A stretch of DNA of 64,000 nt from Bizionia argentinensis JUB59 (GTDB lineage: Bacteria; Bacteroidota; Bacteroidia; Flavobacteriales; Flavobacteriaceae): contig NZ_AFXZ01000019.1 of assembly GCF_000224335.1 (NCBI RefSeq), positions 1-64,000 of the forward strand, in the 5' to 3' direction. The notes under the pieces are model-generated. The model was not told where the DNA came from, did no database searches, and was given only the letters and a program-made list of their open reading frames with translations. The stretch's first letter is position 1, and every line of letters starts with the position of its first letter. Shown piece after piece: positions 38,837 to 47,648 of this stretch. Made by a program: the position numbers and the translations under genes.

Positions 38837-39418
38837 TTACGGTTTTAGGTTATTATAACGTGGCGACTCCTGAACCATTTTAGTAAGCTGGCCGATACAT
38901 AAAGATTTCTTTTTTCTAGCATAAGCATAAGTAATCCCTAGACTTTCGGCGACCTCCTGCATCGATTTAATTTTAAAAGTAGCTTTTAATAAATCTTTAC
39001 AAGCTTGACCTAGTTTTTGAAACATTTCTGTAAACAAATCATGTTGTTGTTCAAATAGAGTGGTTTCAAAAGCGAATTCTTGTACGTCGTCGTCTTTAGA
39101 TAACACCTCTTCGTTAATTGTTACCTCTTTATTACCAGTTTTTTTTAATTGATTGAGCCATTTACGCTTGCAGAGTAAGAAGAAATAGGCATCAAAGGGA
39201 CACGTTAGTTTTAAATCCTTTTCTGTAGCTTGATTATATATGGTGATTATTGTTTCTTGAATCACATCTTTAGCTTGGGTTTCATTGCCACTATTTTGTT
39301 TGATATAATTAATAACTTTTGGCGCAAACTTATCATATATAGATTGTATAACGAAAGCGTTGTTTTGAACCAACCCTTCAATATACTTCTGATCTTCATG
39401 AATTATCTTCTGGCTCAT
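38837..39418 (-). CDS. ECF-type RNA polymerase sigma factor
   Basis: A 193-residue sigma-70 family protein of the ECF group. Region 2 is IYDKFAPKVINYIKQ with the core-binding AKDVIQETIITIYNQ, and region 4 is MQEVAESLGITYAYARKKKS, the -35-reading helix-turn-helix. Regions 1 and 3 are absent. It forms an operon with the TPR anti-sigma-like gene and is divergent from a lipoprotein gene. Four copies of one promoter motif occur within 3.5 kb, so they are its probable targets. No copy of the motif faces the sigma gene itself. Confidence 0.88.
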   Translation of the reverse strand: MSQKIIHEDQKYIEGLVQNNAFVIQSIYDKFAPKVINYIKQNSGNETQAKDVIQETIITIYNQATEKDLKLTCPFDAYFFLLCKRKWLNQLKKTGNKEVTINEEVLSKDDDVQEFAFETTLFEQQHDLFTEMFQKLGQACKDLLKATFKIKSMQEVAESLGITYAYARKKKSLCIGQLTKMVQESPRYNNLKP

Positions 39419-39463
39419 AAACCGTTAATTTTTAACGAATTTAAAAAAACTTCACTTAATACG

Positions 39464-39493
39464 GGTAACAATTTTCAAATGCTTTTGATGTAA
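39464..39493 (+). promoter_or_regulatory. ECF promoter motif P4 (before the lipoprotein at 39599)
   Basis: GGTAACAA then 15 bp then GATGTAA. It aligns base-for-base in spacing with the three other copies and lies in the divergent gap beside the sigma gene. Its -10 half is the weakest of the four. Confidence 0.65.
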
Positions 39494-39598
39494 AGGTGTT
39501 AACACAAAGTAAAATGCAATCCAAGTAAAAGCAATCGCATTAAATGAACAATTTATTAATTGAAATTACACATTATGATTAATTATAAAACGCCTATT

Positions 39599-40186
39599 AT
39601 GAAAACTAAAATATTTGCAATTCTATTGTCAATCAGTTTTTTCACATTTTCATCCTGTGATGATGACAACGACCCTTTAAATAACGTCTGCAATGACAGC
39701 TATATCAGCACACCCATAACAAATTTGTTTACCACAGCAAATGGATATGATGATTTACCTGAAATGATGGATTTAGAAACGCATGAATATCGCATGAAAA
39801 TAAATGCAAATGGCGAAATATGCAGTGTTGGCTATCAAAACCCAAGTACTTGGACCGGAAGTTATTTAATTGTAATAAATAATGAAACTACAAATCAGCA
39901 AACCTCTGCCACGCTTTCTTTCTCGCAAGCGCAATTGGAATATAAAAGCATTTCCCCTCTTGCAGTAAATTCAGGAGACATTATTAAAGTACAACGAACC
40001 ATATTTGGTAATACATTGCTATCTGAAACAATAGGTAGAATATTAAGGAAATCTGACTATACAGCTGTACCCTATCCTATAACAGAAGGAAATGTTGAGT
40101 TTTTAAGTTCTGATTTTTATGGCGCTGGTGGTCCGGTGCCAAATTTCGGTCAACCTTATATCCCTTTAGGTTTCAAAGTAAATTAA
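39599..40186 (+). CDS. Hypothetical secreted lipoprotein of the ECF cluster
   Basis: A 195-residue protein with a lipoprotein signal (MKTKIFAILLSISFFTFSSC, then DDDND, acidic residues after the Cys as in Bacteroidetes surface export signals). The rest is beta-rich with no recognised domain. The frame is open further upstream to 39560 (TTG) and an ATG exists at 39575; 39599 is chosen for the signal peptide. Promoter motif P4 is about 105 bp upstream. A conserved 3' element (about 40273-40346) follows. Confidence 0.7.
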   Translation: MKTKIFAILLSISFFTFSSCDDDNDPLNNVCNDSYISTPITNLFTTANGYDDLPEMMDLETHEYRMKINANGEICSVGYQNPSTWTGSYLIVINNETTNQQTSATLSFSQAQLEYKSISPLAVNSGDIIKVQRTIFGNTLLSETIGRILRKSDYTAVPYPITEGNVEFLSSDFYGAGGPVPNFGQPYIPLGFKVN

Positions 40187-40240
40187 GAACGTAAATAAGT
40201 GCAGTCGATATGCTCATATAGATATTTCAAAGACAAAAAG

Positions 40241-40276
40241 TAGCTTAAAAATGATTATTAAAACCTTTTTAAGCTA
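40241..40276 (+). terminator. Hairpin after the first lipoprotein gene
   Basis: TAGCTTAAAAA pairs with TTTTTAAGCTA across a 14-nt loop. It could terminate the 39599 transcript and partly overlaps the start of the conserved 3' element. Confidence 0.55.
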
Positions 40277-40346
40277 TTAATTTAAGGGCACTGGGATTTA
40301 ATTGCAGTTAAGAAAGCGCCTTTCATAAATTTGAAAGTCCTTTTTA
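40273..40346 (+). repeat. Conserved 3' element, copy E1
   Basis: A 74-nt segment beginning GCTATT and ending in a hairpin (CCTTTCAT..ATTTGAAAG) with a T-run. Matches at 41519-41590 and 42741-42808 share GCTATT, AGAAAG and the CCTTTCAT/TTGAAAG hairpin. Each copy follows a lipoprotein gene of the cluster. Confidence 0.6.
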
Positions 40347-40398
40347 TATTATAAATATTACAAATTGATCACAAAAAATTAAAATTTCACAAAAACAA

Positions 40399-40428
40399 GG
40401 TAACAAAAGTGATCACTCCTTTATATAA
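40399..40428 (+). promoter_or_regulatory. ECF promoter motif P1
   Basis: GGTAACAA, 15 bp, TATATAA, located 33 bp before the ATG of the first paralogous lipoprotein gene. Confidence 0.75.
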
Positions 40429-40460
40429 GGACGAACAAGATTTTAAAAACCTAATATATT

Positions 40461-41492
40461 ATGAAAACAATAAATAAATTTCGAAAGTATTCACAGAACG
40501 TATTTAACATAAATAAAAATGTAAAAACTTTTCTTGGAATCCTTACTATAGGATGTATCACTTTATATAGTTGTAGCTCTAACGATGATGCTACTTCTAT
40601 AAATGATCCAGGATTTAACATTCCATCAGCTCAAGAGTTTAAAAACATTAGAAGTGAAGCTTTAAATAATATCACCCAAAACTTCCAGTTTAATGCAGAT
40701 GATGGTATCATAACATTAACATCAGATAACGGAGTAGAAATTACTTTAGATGCTAGTTGCTTAACTAAAAACGGAAATGCTGTTTCTGGAATGGTAGATT
40801 TAGAATATGTAGAAATTTTTGAAAAAGGAAACATGTTAACTACTAATAAACCGACTATGGGTTTAAGACCAAATGGAAGTAAGGCATTAATTATTACTGG
40901 TGGTGAATTTTATTTTGAAGCTAGTCAAAACGATATTGTTTTAGAAAGCACATGCAACATACACATAATCGTTCCTGCAGCTTTAACGGGCGGTATAGAT
41001 CCAGATATGGTATTATGGACAGGTATTATTGATGCAAACGGCGATTTAACTTGGGATCCTCAAGACCCTACACCTAATGGTGTTCCTGGATTGTATAATG
41101 CTAATAATTCATACTATGCTTTAATTCAAAATTTTGGTTGGACAAACATTGATCGTTTTTTTAACGATACAAGACCAAAAACAACTATTTACGTGCAAGC
41201 ACCAACGGGTTTTAACTATTCCAATAGTGCCATTTACTTATCCTATGACGGAGAAAACTCTGGACTAGCTATTTTAGATACTTATGAAAATGGTTTATTC
41301 AGTGAGCATTATGGCGAAATTCCTATAGGTTTGGAATGTCACGTTATTTTCACTTCGGAAGTGGAAGGTGTTTGGAGGTATGCTATCAAACCATACACCA
41401 TTGCTCCTAATCAAGTTATAACATTTTCTATGAGCGATACAGCTGCTGCAAGTGAGGCCGACTTAATAGATATGATTGACAATTTGCCGTAA
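40461..41492 (+). CDS. Secreted lipoprotein, paralogue A
   Basis: A 343-residue lipoprotein (signal ending LYSCSSNDD). About 60% of its residues match the next gene by eye. Shared blocks are IPSAQEFKNIRSEAL, NITQNFQFNADDG, CLTKNGNAVSGMVDLEYVE, FEKGNMLTTNK, ALIITGGEF and DLTWDPQD. The blocks GVEITLDASCLTKNGNAVSG and LEYVEIFEKG recall beta-sandwich surface modules in Bacteroidota proteins, but I do not recognise a named domain. It is preceded by promoter P1 and followed by the 3' element E2 with a strong terminator, so it forms a monocistronic unit. Confidence 0.75.
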   Translation: MKTINKFRKYSQNVFNINKNVKTFLGILTIGCITLYSCSSNDDATSINDPGFNIPSAQEFKNIRSEALNNITQNFQFNADDGIITLTSDNGVEITLDASCLTKNGNAVSGMVDLEYVEIFEKGNMLTTNKPTMGLRPNGSKALIITGGEFYFEASQNDIVLESTCNIHIIVPAALTGGIDPDMVLWTGIIDANGDLTWDPQDPTPNGVPGLYNANNSYYALIQNFGWTNIDRFFNDTRPKTTIYVQAPTGFNYSNSAIYLSYDGENSGLAILDTYENGLFSEHYGEIPIGLECHVIFTSEVEGVWRYAIKPYTIAPNQVITFSMSDTAAASEADLIDMIDNLP

Positions 41493-41518
41493 CAATATTC
41501 TGTAAAAATATAAAAGTT

Positions 41519-41590
41519 GCTATTTTGAGGGAAAAAAATGTGCAATTCAGTGGAGAAAGTCCTTTCATTAATTTGAAAGGACTTTTTTTT
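41519..41590 (+). repeat. Conserved 3' element, copy E2, with terminator
   Basis: Begins GCTATTTTGAGGG. Stem AAAGTCCTTTC / GAAAGGACTTT (41556-41585) with a run of T residues. The terminator is strong and the 5' part is shared with E3. Confidence 0.75.
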
Positions 41591-41629
41591 GAAAATTCCC
41601 ACAATTCTTCACATAAATAAAAAATATAG

Positions 41630-41659
41630 GGTAACAAAATAACCTGACTGTGTATATAA
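41630..41659 (+). promoter_or_regulatory. ECF promoter motif P2
   Basis: GGTAACAA, 15 bp, TATATAA. The -10 half overlaps a GTG at 41650 that would extend the downstream frame, so it excludes that start and supports the ATG at 41686. Confidence 0.75.
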
Positions 41660-41685
41660 AGATGAATAACAATAATGAATGTAAT

Positions 41686-42699
41686 ATGAAAACAGCAGTA
41701 AACAACCTTAATTACTCAAATACTATAAGCAACAATATAAAAATACTTTTTGGCATCTTAACAATAGCTGCCGTGTCATTTACTAGTTGCAGCTCAAATG
41801 AGAATAATGCCATTCCTGATCCTCAAAGCCTGGATGTGCCTTCGGCTCAAGATTTTGCCAATATTAGAAGTCAAGCTTTAAGCGATATTACCCAAAACTT
41901 TCAATTTAATGCAGACGATGGGATGATTTTTTTAACCTCTACTAAAGGTGTCGCTATTTCTATTGATGCTAACTGCTTAACTAAAAATGGCGATCCCGTT
42001 TCTGGAATGGTAGATTTAGAATATGTGGAAGTTTTTGAAAAAGGAAATATGCTTACCACAAATAAAACCACTATGGGTATAAAACCCAATGGAAATAAGG
42101 CTCTAATTATTACAGGGGGTGAATTTTTCCTGGAAGCCACCCAAAACGGAGACGTTTTAGATACTGGTTGCGCCATGCAATTAGAAGTACCTACCGCATT
42201 AACCGGAGGTCCAGATCCAGATATGATTTTATGGACGGGTAATATTGACAGTAATGGCGATTTAACATGGGATCCTCAAGACATTAATGGACATGGTGTT
42301 TTTGTAAGTGGTAGCAATTATTCTGCTTTCTTACAAAACTTTGGTTGGACAAATATTGATAAATTTTATTTGGATCCACGACCTAAAACAACCATCCATG
42401 CGCAAGCTCCTGCAGGATATAATTATAATAATAGCGCTATTTATTTAGCCTATGCCAACGAAGATTTTGGATTAGCCATACTTAGCGAATTTGAAAATGG
42501 TGTATTTTCAGAGTATTACGGTGAACTTCCTATTGGATTGGATTACCACTTAATTTTCACCACAGAAGTTGACGGAGAATGGAGATATGCCGTGAAATCG
42601 GCCACTTTAGCCGAAGACCAAATTATAACTTTTTCAATAGAAGATACAACTATTACTACAACCGATGAACTTGTATCTATAGTTAACGCCTTACCATAA
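41686..42699 (+). CDS. Secreted lipoprotein, paralogue B
   Basis: A 337-residue lipoprotein (signal ending FTSCSSNEN), paralogous to the preceding gene with the same shared blocks (NITQNFQFNADDG, CLTKNGDPVSGMVDLEYVE, GNMLTTNKTTMG, FGWTNIDKFY). The start at 41686 is chosen because the frame's upstream extension runs into promoter P2. It is preceded by P2 and followed by E3. Promoter, coding part and 3' element were duplicated together, which points to a tandem duplication of the whole unit. Confidence 0.75.
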   Translation: MKTAVNNLNYSNTISNNIKILFGILTIAAVSFTSCSSNENNAIPDPQSLDVPSAQDFANIRSQALSDITQNFQFNADDGMIFLTSTKGVAISIDANCLTKNGDPVSGMVDLEYVEVFEKGNMLTTNKTTMGIKPNGNKALIITGGEFFLEATQNGDVLDTGCAMQLEVPTALTGGPDPDMILWTGNIDSNGDLTWDPQDINGHGVFVSGSNYSAFLQNFGWTNIDKFYLDPRPKTTIHAQAPAGYNYNNSAIYLAYANEDFGLAILSEFENGVFSEYYGELPIGLDYHLIFTTEVDGEWRYAVKSATLAEDQIITFSIEDTTITTTDELVSIVNALP

Positions 42700-42740
42700 T
42701 ATATATATATATAAAGCAATTTGCTAAACACATTAAAAAT

Positions 42741-42808
42741 GCTATTTTGAAGAACCGAGCTCTCAACTCGGTGAAGATTAAGCCTTTCATTTACTTGAAA
42801 GGCTTTTT
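42741..42808 (+). repeat. Conserved 3' element, copy E3, with terminator
   Basis: Begins GCTATTTTGAAGAA, contains an extra small hairpin (CCGAG..CTCGG), and ends in stem AAGCCTTTC / GAAAGGCTT with T residues. Confidence 0.7.
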
Positions 42809-42852
42809 CAATTTTAATATAATATAAAAATAGAAAGCACTTCAAAAAACTG

Positions 42853-42882
42853 GGTAACAAAGCACACCTACTCTTTATATAA
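42853..42882 (+). promoter_or_regulatory. ECF promoter motif P3
   Basis: GGTAACAA, 15 bp, TATATAA, 157 bp before the start of the PKD-domain gene. Confidence 0.75.
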
Positions 42883-42979
42883 GATTAGAAAGCCATTTTA
42901 TGCTCCATAATGGTGATAAATATCGAGGCGAAATCGTTATCAACAATAAATAGTTTGCCTTAATTTAACCTAATGATAG

Positions 42980-43007
42980 GCGATGGTTGTAATAATCATC
43001 GCTTTTT
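42980..43007 (+). terminator. Hairpin with T-run in the leader of the PKD-domain gene
   Basis: GCGATG pairs with CATCGC across an 11-nt loop, followed by TTTTT. It lies between promoter P3 and the start codon, so it may attenuate the operon or define a short leader RNA of about 115 nt. Confidence 0.6.
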
Positions 43008-43038
43008 GTATTTTAGCATGTATCTAAACAGTAAGTAT

Positions 43039-44997
43039 ATGAGAAATTGTTTTACATTTTTAATTTTCAGCTGTTGTTTTCAATGGCTTTCTGCACAAGA
43101 AACACCCTCTCAAGATAGTATTCCACGCATTGCAACAATTAAACACCATATTAGCGGTAACGCTATTCAATTAACACCAGAAACTCCCATTTTAGAGCAA
43201 ATTGCTGGAGCACCTAAAGCATTCTACTCTTACTATTGGGAATTTGATGATGGCACATATAGCAAAGACGAAAACCCAAAACATATTTATAAAAAACCAG
43301 GCGATTACGAAGTAAAGCTTTGGGCAACCAATCATTACGATACTGGAAAACCACCTAGTACACGGCCTAAAAAAATAACAGTTTCTAAAACTGATAATTC
43401 CGATCAGGAGCAAGCTTCTATGACTGAAGATTTCTTACTAGAACGCAACAGAGAACCTATGCCTGAAGAAAACATGGTAGTAATTTTGCGCTATAAAAAC
43501 TACTTGAATCATACCACAAATGGCAAACTATATCTATTTTATAATGAAAGAAAATATAAAGCTGATAATTTTACAATTGAAGACACCAGAACCTATCACA
43601 ACGAACAACATTTGTCGACTCCAGATTTTGCCGCTACCAATATAATTGATGATTCCGATCGTACTTTTTTAGCTTACGCAGAAAACGGACTCATGTCTTT
43701 AAAAGCAAAACCTCAAGATTCTACCATTAAAGTGAATTTACCATTAACACTGGAAGAATCTAAAGCCTATTATAAAAACTACGAGCAGTTTGATTTTAAT
43801 AATATGGCGCCTAATGAAGAGCGTAATATGTTTTTTACGTTAAAAACGCCTCCTGAAATGCTGAAAGATACTAGTGCCATTATTGCCATTCGTGGTGTTT
43901 ATGTGCCAGATGCGAATTATGACAATCATAAGGTAAAAGATATGGAGATGGAAATTGTAACATCTCACGATCCAAATAATATGGCAAGTAATGGAACTGT
44001 TATGAACTATCGTTTAGTGCGTTTTAAAACCTTAAAGTATAAAATTAAATTTCAGAATAATGGTGAAGGTCCTGCCAACACAATTCGGCTAGAAACGGAT
44101 ATTCCCGAAATGTTAGACAAATCGACGATTGAAGTTACAGACATGTATCCTAAATGCAAAATTTGCCCTAAAGACCGCGAAGTTCGTTACAGTTGTTTGG
44201 ACACCACTTTTACTGATACACAAGCCATCTTTACGTTTAAGAATATTTATTTACCAGGAAGTGAGCAGAAAAATGTTAAAGAATACGATTCTACAAAAGG
44301 CTTTGTAAAATACAATATTAAGTTTGGTAAAGATTTTCATAAACAAAAAACTAAAAGTCAAACGGCTATTATTTTCGATAAAAACGATCCTATTATCACC
44401 AATTATTCAACCACCCGATTTACGCCAGGTATCTCCATTGGTGCGAAAGCAGGTTATAACGCATTTTCTGATTTAAAAAACTCAGAAAGCTATTTTGTAG
44501 GAGCCACGATTTCTCCGTATAAGTCATACCGCTGGTACTGGCAAGTGGAGTTATTAAACAGCTTTCATAAGTTTTCGTCTGCTGCCAATACTACCGAGCA
44601 ATTGCGTGACGACACACAAGGCACGGAGTACTTACAACGCACCACAACTAAATCTAACTTCCAAAATGTAGATTGGGAAATTCCCGTTCTATTGCGATAT
44701 AATATTAATAACTACATAGGCATTGGTGCTGGTTTACAAGGTATGTTATCCATAAGCGAAAGAGAAACCAAAGATAAATTAATAGAACGCTTTGAGGTAA
44801 TTGGGGCAAATGTATTATTAGATAGCTCTTCTTCTTCTATTGAAAACTCAAATACATTCACCAATTTTAGAGCTGGATTGTTACTTGACATCACTGCTGG
44901 TTTCGTACGAATTGGACCTAGTGTTGGCGCAAGATATGTATTAAACTTTCAGGACGATTTTAACTACTGGCAACTATATGCTATTTGGAAGTTTTAA
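43039..44997 (+). CDS. PKD-domain protein with C-terminal outer-membrane barrel
   Basis: A 652-residue protein. It has a signal peptide (to about residue 20, WLSAQ) and one PKD domain at about 35-110 (YYWEFDDGTYSKDENPKHIYKK). The middle is beta-rich, with YKIKFQNNGEGPANTIRLET as in repeats of surface proteins and a small CKICPKDREVRYSC loop. The end resembles an OmpA/PorT-type beta barrel (ISIGAKAGYNAF, GIGAGLQGML, YWQLYAIWKF). It would sit in the outer membrane with a surface or periplasmic sensor part. ATGs at 43018 and 42973 are alternatives; 43039 directly begins the signal peptide. It is followed 47 bp later by the CHAT gene with no promoter motif in between, suggesting an operon. Confidence 0.75.
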   Translation: MRNCFTFLIFSCCFQWLSAQETPSQDSIPRIATIKHHISGNAIQLTPETPILEQIAGAPKAFYSYYWEFDDGTYSKDENPKHIYKKPGDYEVKLWATNHYDTGKPPSTRPKKITVSKTDNSDQEQASMTEDFLLERNREPMPEENMVVILRYKNYLNHTTNGKLYLFYNERKYKADNFTIEDTRTYHNEQHLSTPDFAATNIIDDSDRTFLAYAENGLMSLKAKPQDSTIKVNLPLTLEESKAYYKNYEQFDFNNMAPNEERNMFFTLKTPPEMLKDTSAIIAIRGVYVPDANYDNHKVKDMEMEIVTSHDPNNMASNGTVMNYRLVRFKTLKYKIKFQNNGEGPANTIRLETDIPEMLDKSTIEVTDMYPKCKICPKDREVRYSCLDTTFTDTQAIFTFKNIYLPGSEQKNVKEYDSTKGFVKYNIKFGKDFHKQKTKSQTAIIFDKNDPIITNYSTTRFTPGISIGAKAGYNAFSDLKNSESYFVGATISPYKSYRWYWQVELLNSFHKFSSAANTTEQLRDDTQGTEYLQRTTTKSNFQNVDWEIPVLLRYNINNYIGIGAGLQGMLSISERETKDKLIERFEVIGANVLLDSSSSSIENSNTFTNFRAGLLLDITAGFVRIGPSVGARYVLNFQDDFNYWQLYAIWKF

Positions 44998-45044
44998 TTT
45001 GCACGTATAATAACGCTATGAATTAATAAAAACTCTAAAAACAA

Positions 45045-47648
45045 TTGTATATTTTTAAAAACGATAATCAGGTTTTATATAAGGAATTTTTACTTCTTGC
45101 TGCATTTTTCGTTTTTCAAATGAATATCCATGCGCAGAATTTAGAGGAATCGATTTATAAGGCAACGGAATCTTTTATTGCTAACAAAAACGCACAATCG
45201 TTTCAAAATTTAAACACCCAGGAAAATAATTTTAAAATTAAGATTTCATCCAAAGAGGAGCAATTAGCTTATGTGTTTCTAATTTGTAATAAGGCATATT
45301 ATTTACAAGAAAACAACAAACTTCAATTAGCTATTTCCAATTATGAAACGGCTAGAACGCTTTATTATACCAATCAACTTTCGGCTATTTCCGATTATGA
45401 TATTACAGAGTATTGTTTAAAGCCACTTGGCAATTTATACACCAAAACAAATAACTATACGAACGCCGAAAACACTATAAAACAATACTTAACTTTAGCT
45501 AAAAAAAGCAATAATTCTACGCATTATATTTCCGGTATTATTAATCTTTCTGTGTTATATCAAACCAGAGGTATGCATCAATCGGTTTTAGATTTAATTA
45601 AACAAACCACCGGTATTTCTAATATTAATAAGAAGCAAAGAGAAAAACTCCATTCACTTAAAGTATCTAGCTCTATTGCTTTAGATAAAACAACTAATGA
45701 TAATTTAGACAATGAAGATGATTTAATTAAACACCAATTAGCGTACGAGCTCGCTTTAAAAAAAGGCGAGCATGAATTAGCTTTAAAACACTTTAATTTA
45801 TCTTCATTATACAAAGAACAAGATTCGCTCACAATTAGAGAAATCGCTAAAATACATCTTGAAAAAGCACAATTACACTTTTTGCTAATTAACATTGAAA
45901 AAGCCAACGAAGAATTACAATCGGCACTCCACATCCTGATCCCAACTCTAGAACGAAAAGTTATTCCCGATAAAACATCCTTATATGCTGAAAACACTTT
46001 TATAGACATTTTCGATTTATTAGCCCGCTTACAAACCAATTCCGAAAAGGCGCTACAGTACTACGATTTAAGTTTTTATGTTTCCAACTTACTAACGATT
46101 CATCTTACTTCGCAAGAATCTAAAATCGCTAATCAGGCTGCTAACAGAAAGCGCAGCGAAAATTGTATCGAGTTACTTTTTAAAATCTATCAAAACACCG
46201 ATGATTTTGTGACTTTTACGCGTGCCTTGCAGTATTCCGAAACACATAAAGTATCGGTATTAAAGGGTGTTTTTAATAAAAAATCATTGTTAGAGCAGCA
46301 TCCAAATGATAGTTTATTAATTGAAGAGAAAGAATTATTACAGCAGCAAGAACGGCTAACAGATGTACTTATAAAAACGCAGTTAGGATATCAATCCATA
46401 CAAAGTGACAGTTTAAATAAAACGCTTTTAGATATTAGTGTAAAACTAAAAACACTTCAAAAAACGATTGTTAGTAAATATCCACAGATTGAAAACCAAC
46501 TTACTCTTTCAGCAATTAAGCAACAACTACAGAAAGACCAAGCTAATCTAATCGTCTATTTCTATGGTCAGCGTAATTTATATCAATTTATCATTTCAGA
46601 AAAAAATACTGAATTTCTTAAAATACCATTAACAGATCATTTTAAAACTAACATAACTAATTTTATACATTTATTTGATAATCCATCTGCCATTAACAAT
46701 AACATTACGGCGTTTACCCAACAAGCATTTAGCTTATACAAACAGTTACATTTAGACCAAGCTGCTGCTTCAAAAAATGCTATTTTAATTCCTGATGGTT
46801 TGCTAAACTTCATACCTTTTGAAGCTTTACTGTCAGAGCAGGCCGAAACCATTAATTTTTCGGCAATGCCCTTTGTAGTAACTCAACAGAATATAATCTA
46901 TAACTCTAGTATTACTTTTTATATAGAACCTCAAGAACTTTCGAAAAACAAGCGACTTTTAGGTGTTTTCCCCGTTTTTGAAAACACAAGTCAGTCCTTA
47001 ATTTTCTCCCTTGACGAAGCAGAATCAATAAAGAAACAAACAAAAGGCACTCTATTAATGCATGGTGATGCTACCAAGCAAAATTTTATTGCTGCGGTTC
47101 CAAATTATAATATTCTACATTTATCAACACATGCAACAGGTGGCGATTTTACGAATCCTGCAAGTTTGGCTTTTTCAGATCAACCCATGTTGCTTAATGA
47201 ATTATATAGTTTAGATATTAATCCAGATTTAGTTGTATTAAGTGCTTGCGAAACGGGCATTGGTAAACTTCATCAAGGTGAAGGCGCCATGAGCATTGCG
47301 CGAGGGTTTCAATATGCAGGAGCTAAGAACGTGCTGTATTCCTTATGGCAAATAAATGATGCATCGACAGCTCAACTGATGGCATTATTTTATGAATCCT
47401 ATCAAAAATCAGAATCCGCTTTTACAGCCAATAGAGAGTCAAAGCTCCACTATTTACATAATGATGAGATTAGTAATATTAAAAAATCGCCTTACTATTG
47501 GAGCGCTTTTGTTTATTACGGAAATGTAGTGCCTCCAAAAGAAACATCTCCAATTGTTTATTACGCGCTAGGTATTTTAGCCCTTTTAATTATTGTATTT
47601 TTGATTATAAGAAAACGCAAAACTAATGAGCGACGAAAAAACCTTTAG
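45045..47648 (+). CDS. TPR-CHAT domain protein (caspase-like), membrane anchored
   Basis: An 867-residue protein. It has an N-terminal signal (FLLLAAFFVFQMNIHAQ), TPR-like helical repeats from about 40 to 420, and a CHAT domain at about 530-810. The catalytic dyad of the caspase-like fold is intact: His696 in LHLSTHATGG and Cys735 in VLSACETGIG, with LHQGEGAMSIARGF after it. One C-terminal helix (YYALGILALLIIVFLII) and a basic tail follow. This places the CHAT domain in the periplasm, anchored in the inner membrane. The start is a TTG, since no ATG in frame precedes the signal peptide. It overlaps the retropepsin-like gene by 23 bp. CHAT proteins are cysteine peptidases; the substrate is unknown. 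Confidence 0.88.
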   Translation: MYIFKNDNQVLYKEFLLLAAFFVFQMNIHAQNLEESIYKATESFIANKNAQSFQNLNTQENNFKIKISSKEEQLAYVFLICNKAYYLQENNKLQLAISNYETARTLYYTNQLSAISDYDITEYCLKPLGNLYTKTNNYTNAENTIKQYLTLAKKSNNSTHYISGIINLSVLYQTRGMHQSVLDLIKQTTGISNINKKQREKLHSLKVSSSIALDKTTNDNLDNEDDLIKHQLAYELALKKGEHELALKHFNLSSLYKEQDSLTIREIAKIHLEKAQLHFLLINIEKANEELQSALHILIPTLERKVIPDKTSLYAENTFIDIFDLLARLQTNSEKALQYYDLSFYVSNLLTIHLTSQESKIANQAANRKRSENCIELLFKIYQNTDDFVTFTRALQYSETHKVSVLKGVFNKKSLLEQHPNDSLLIEEKELLQQQERLTDVLIKTQLGYQSIQSDSLNKTLLDISVKLKTLQKTIVSKYPQIENQLTLSAIKQQLQKDQANLIVYFYGQRNLYQFIISEKNTEFLKIPLTDHFKTNITNFIHLFDNPSAINNNITAFTQQAFSLYKQLHLDQAAASKNAILIPDGLLNFIPFEALLSEQAETINFSAMPFVVTQQNIIYNSSITFYIEPQELSKNKRLLGVFPVFENTSQSLIFSLDEAESIKKQTKGTLLMHGDATKQNFIAAVPNYNILHLSTHATGGDFTNPASLAFSDQPMLLNELYSLDINPDLVVLSACETGIGKLHQGEGAMSIARGFQYAGAKNVLYSLWQINDASTAQLMALFYESYQKSESAFTANRESKLHYLHNDEISNIKKSPYYWSAFVYYGNVVPPKETSPIVYYALGILALLIIVFLIIRKRKTNERRKNL

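Noticed and set aside
41650-41685. Longer N-terminus of the second paralogous lipoprotein from a GTG at 41650
   Set aside because: The GTG lies inside the -10 of promoter P2, upstream of the predicted transcription start.
40273-42808. E1-E3 as independent promoters of small RNAs
   Set aside because: No TAnnTTT element stands 4 bp before GCTATT in E2 or E3, and E1 has only a weak AACCTTTT. They are reported as 3' elements only.
45578-46039. 153-residue open frame antisense to the CHAT gene
   Set aside because: Cys- and Ser-rich translation with no motif, opposite the TPR-coding part. It is a shadow of codon use on the other strand.
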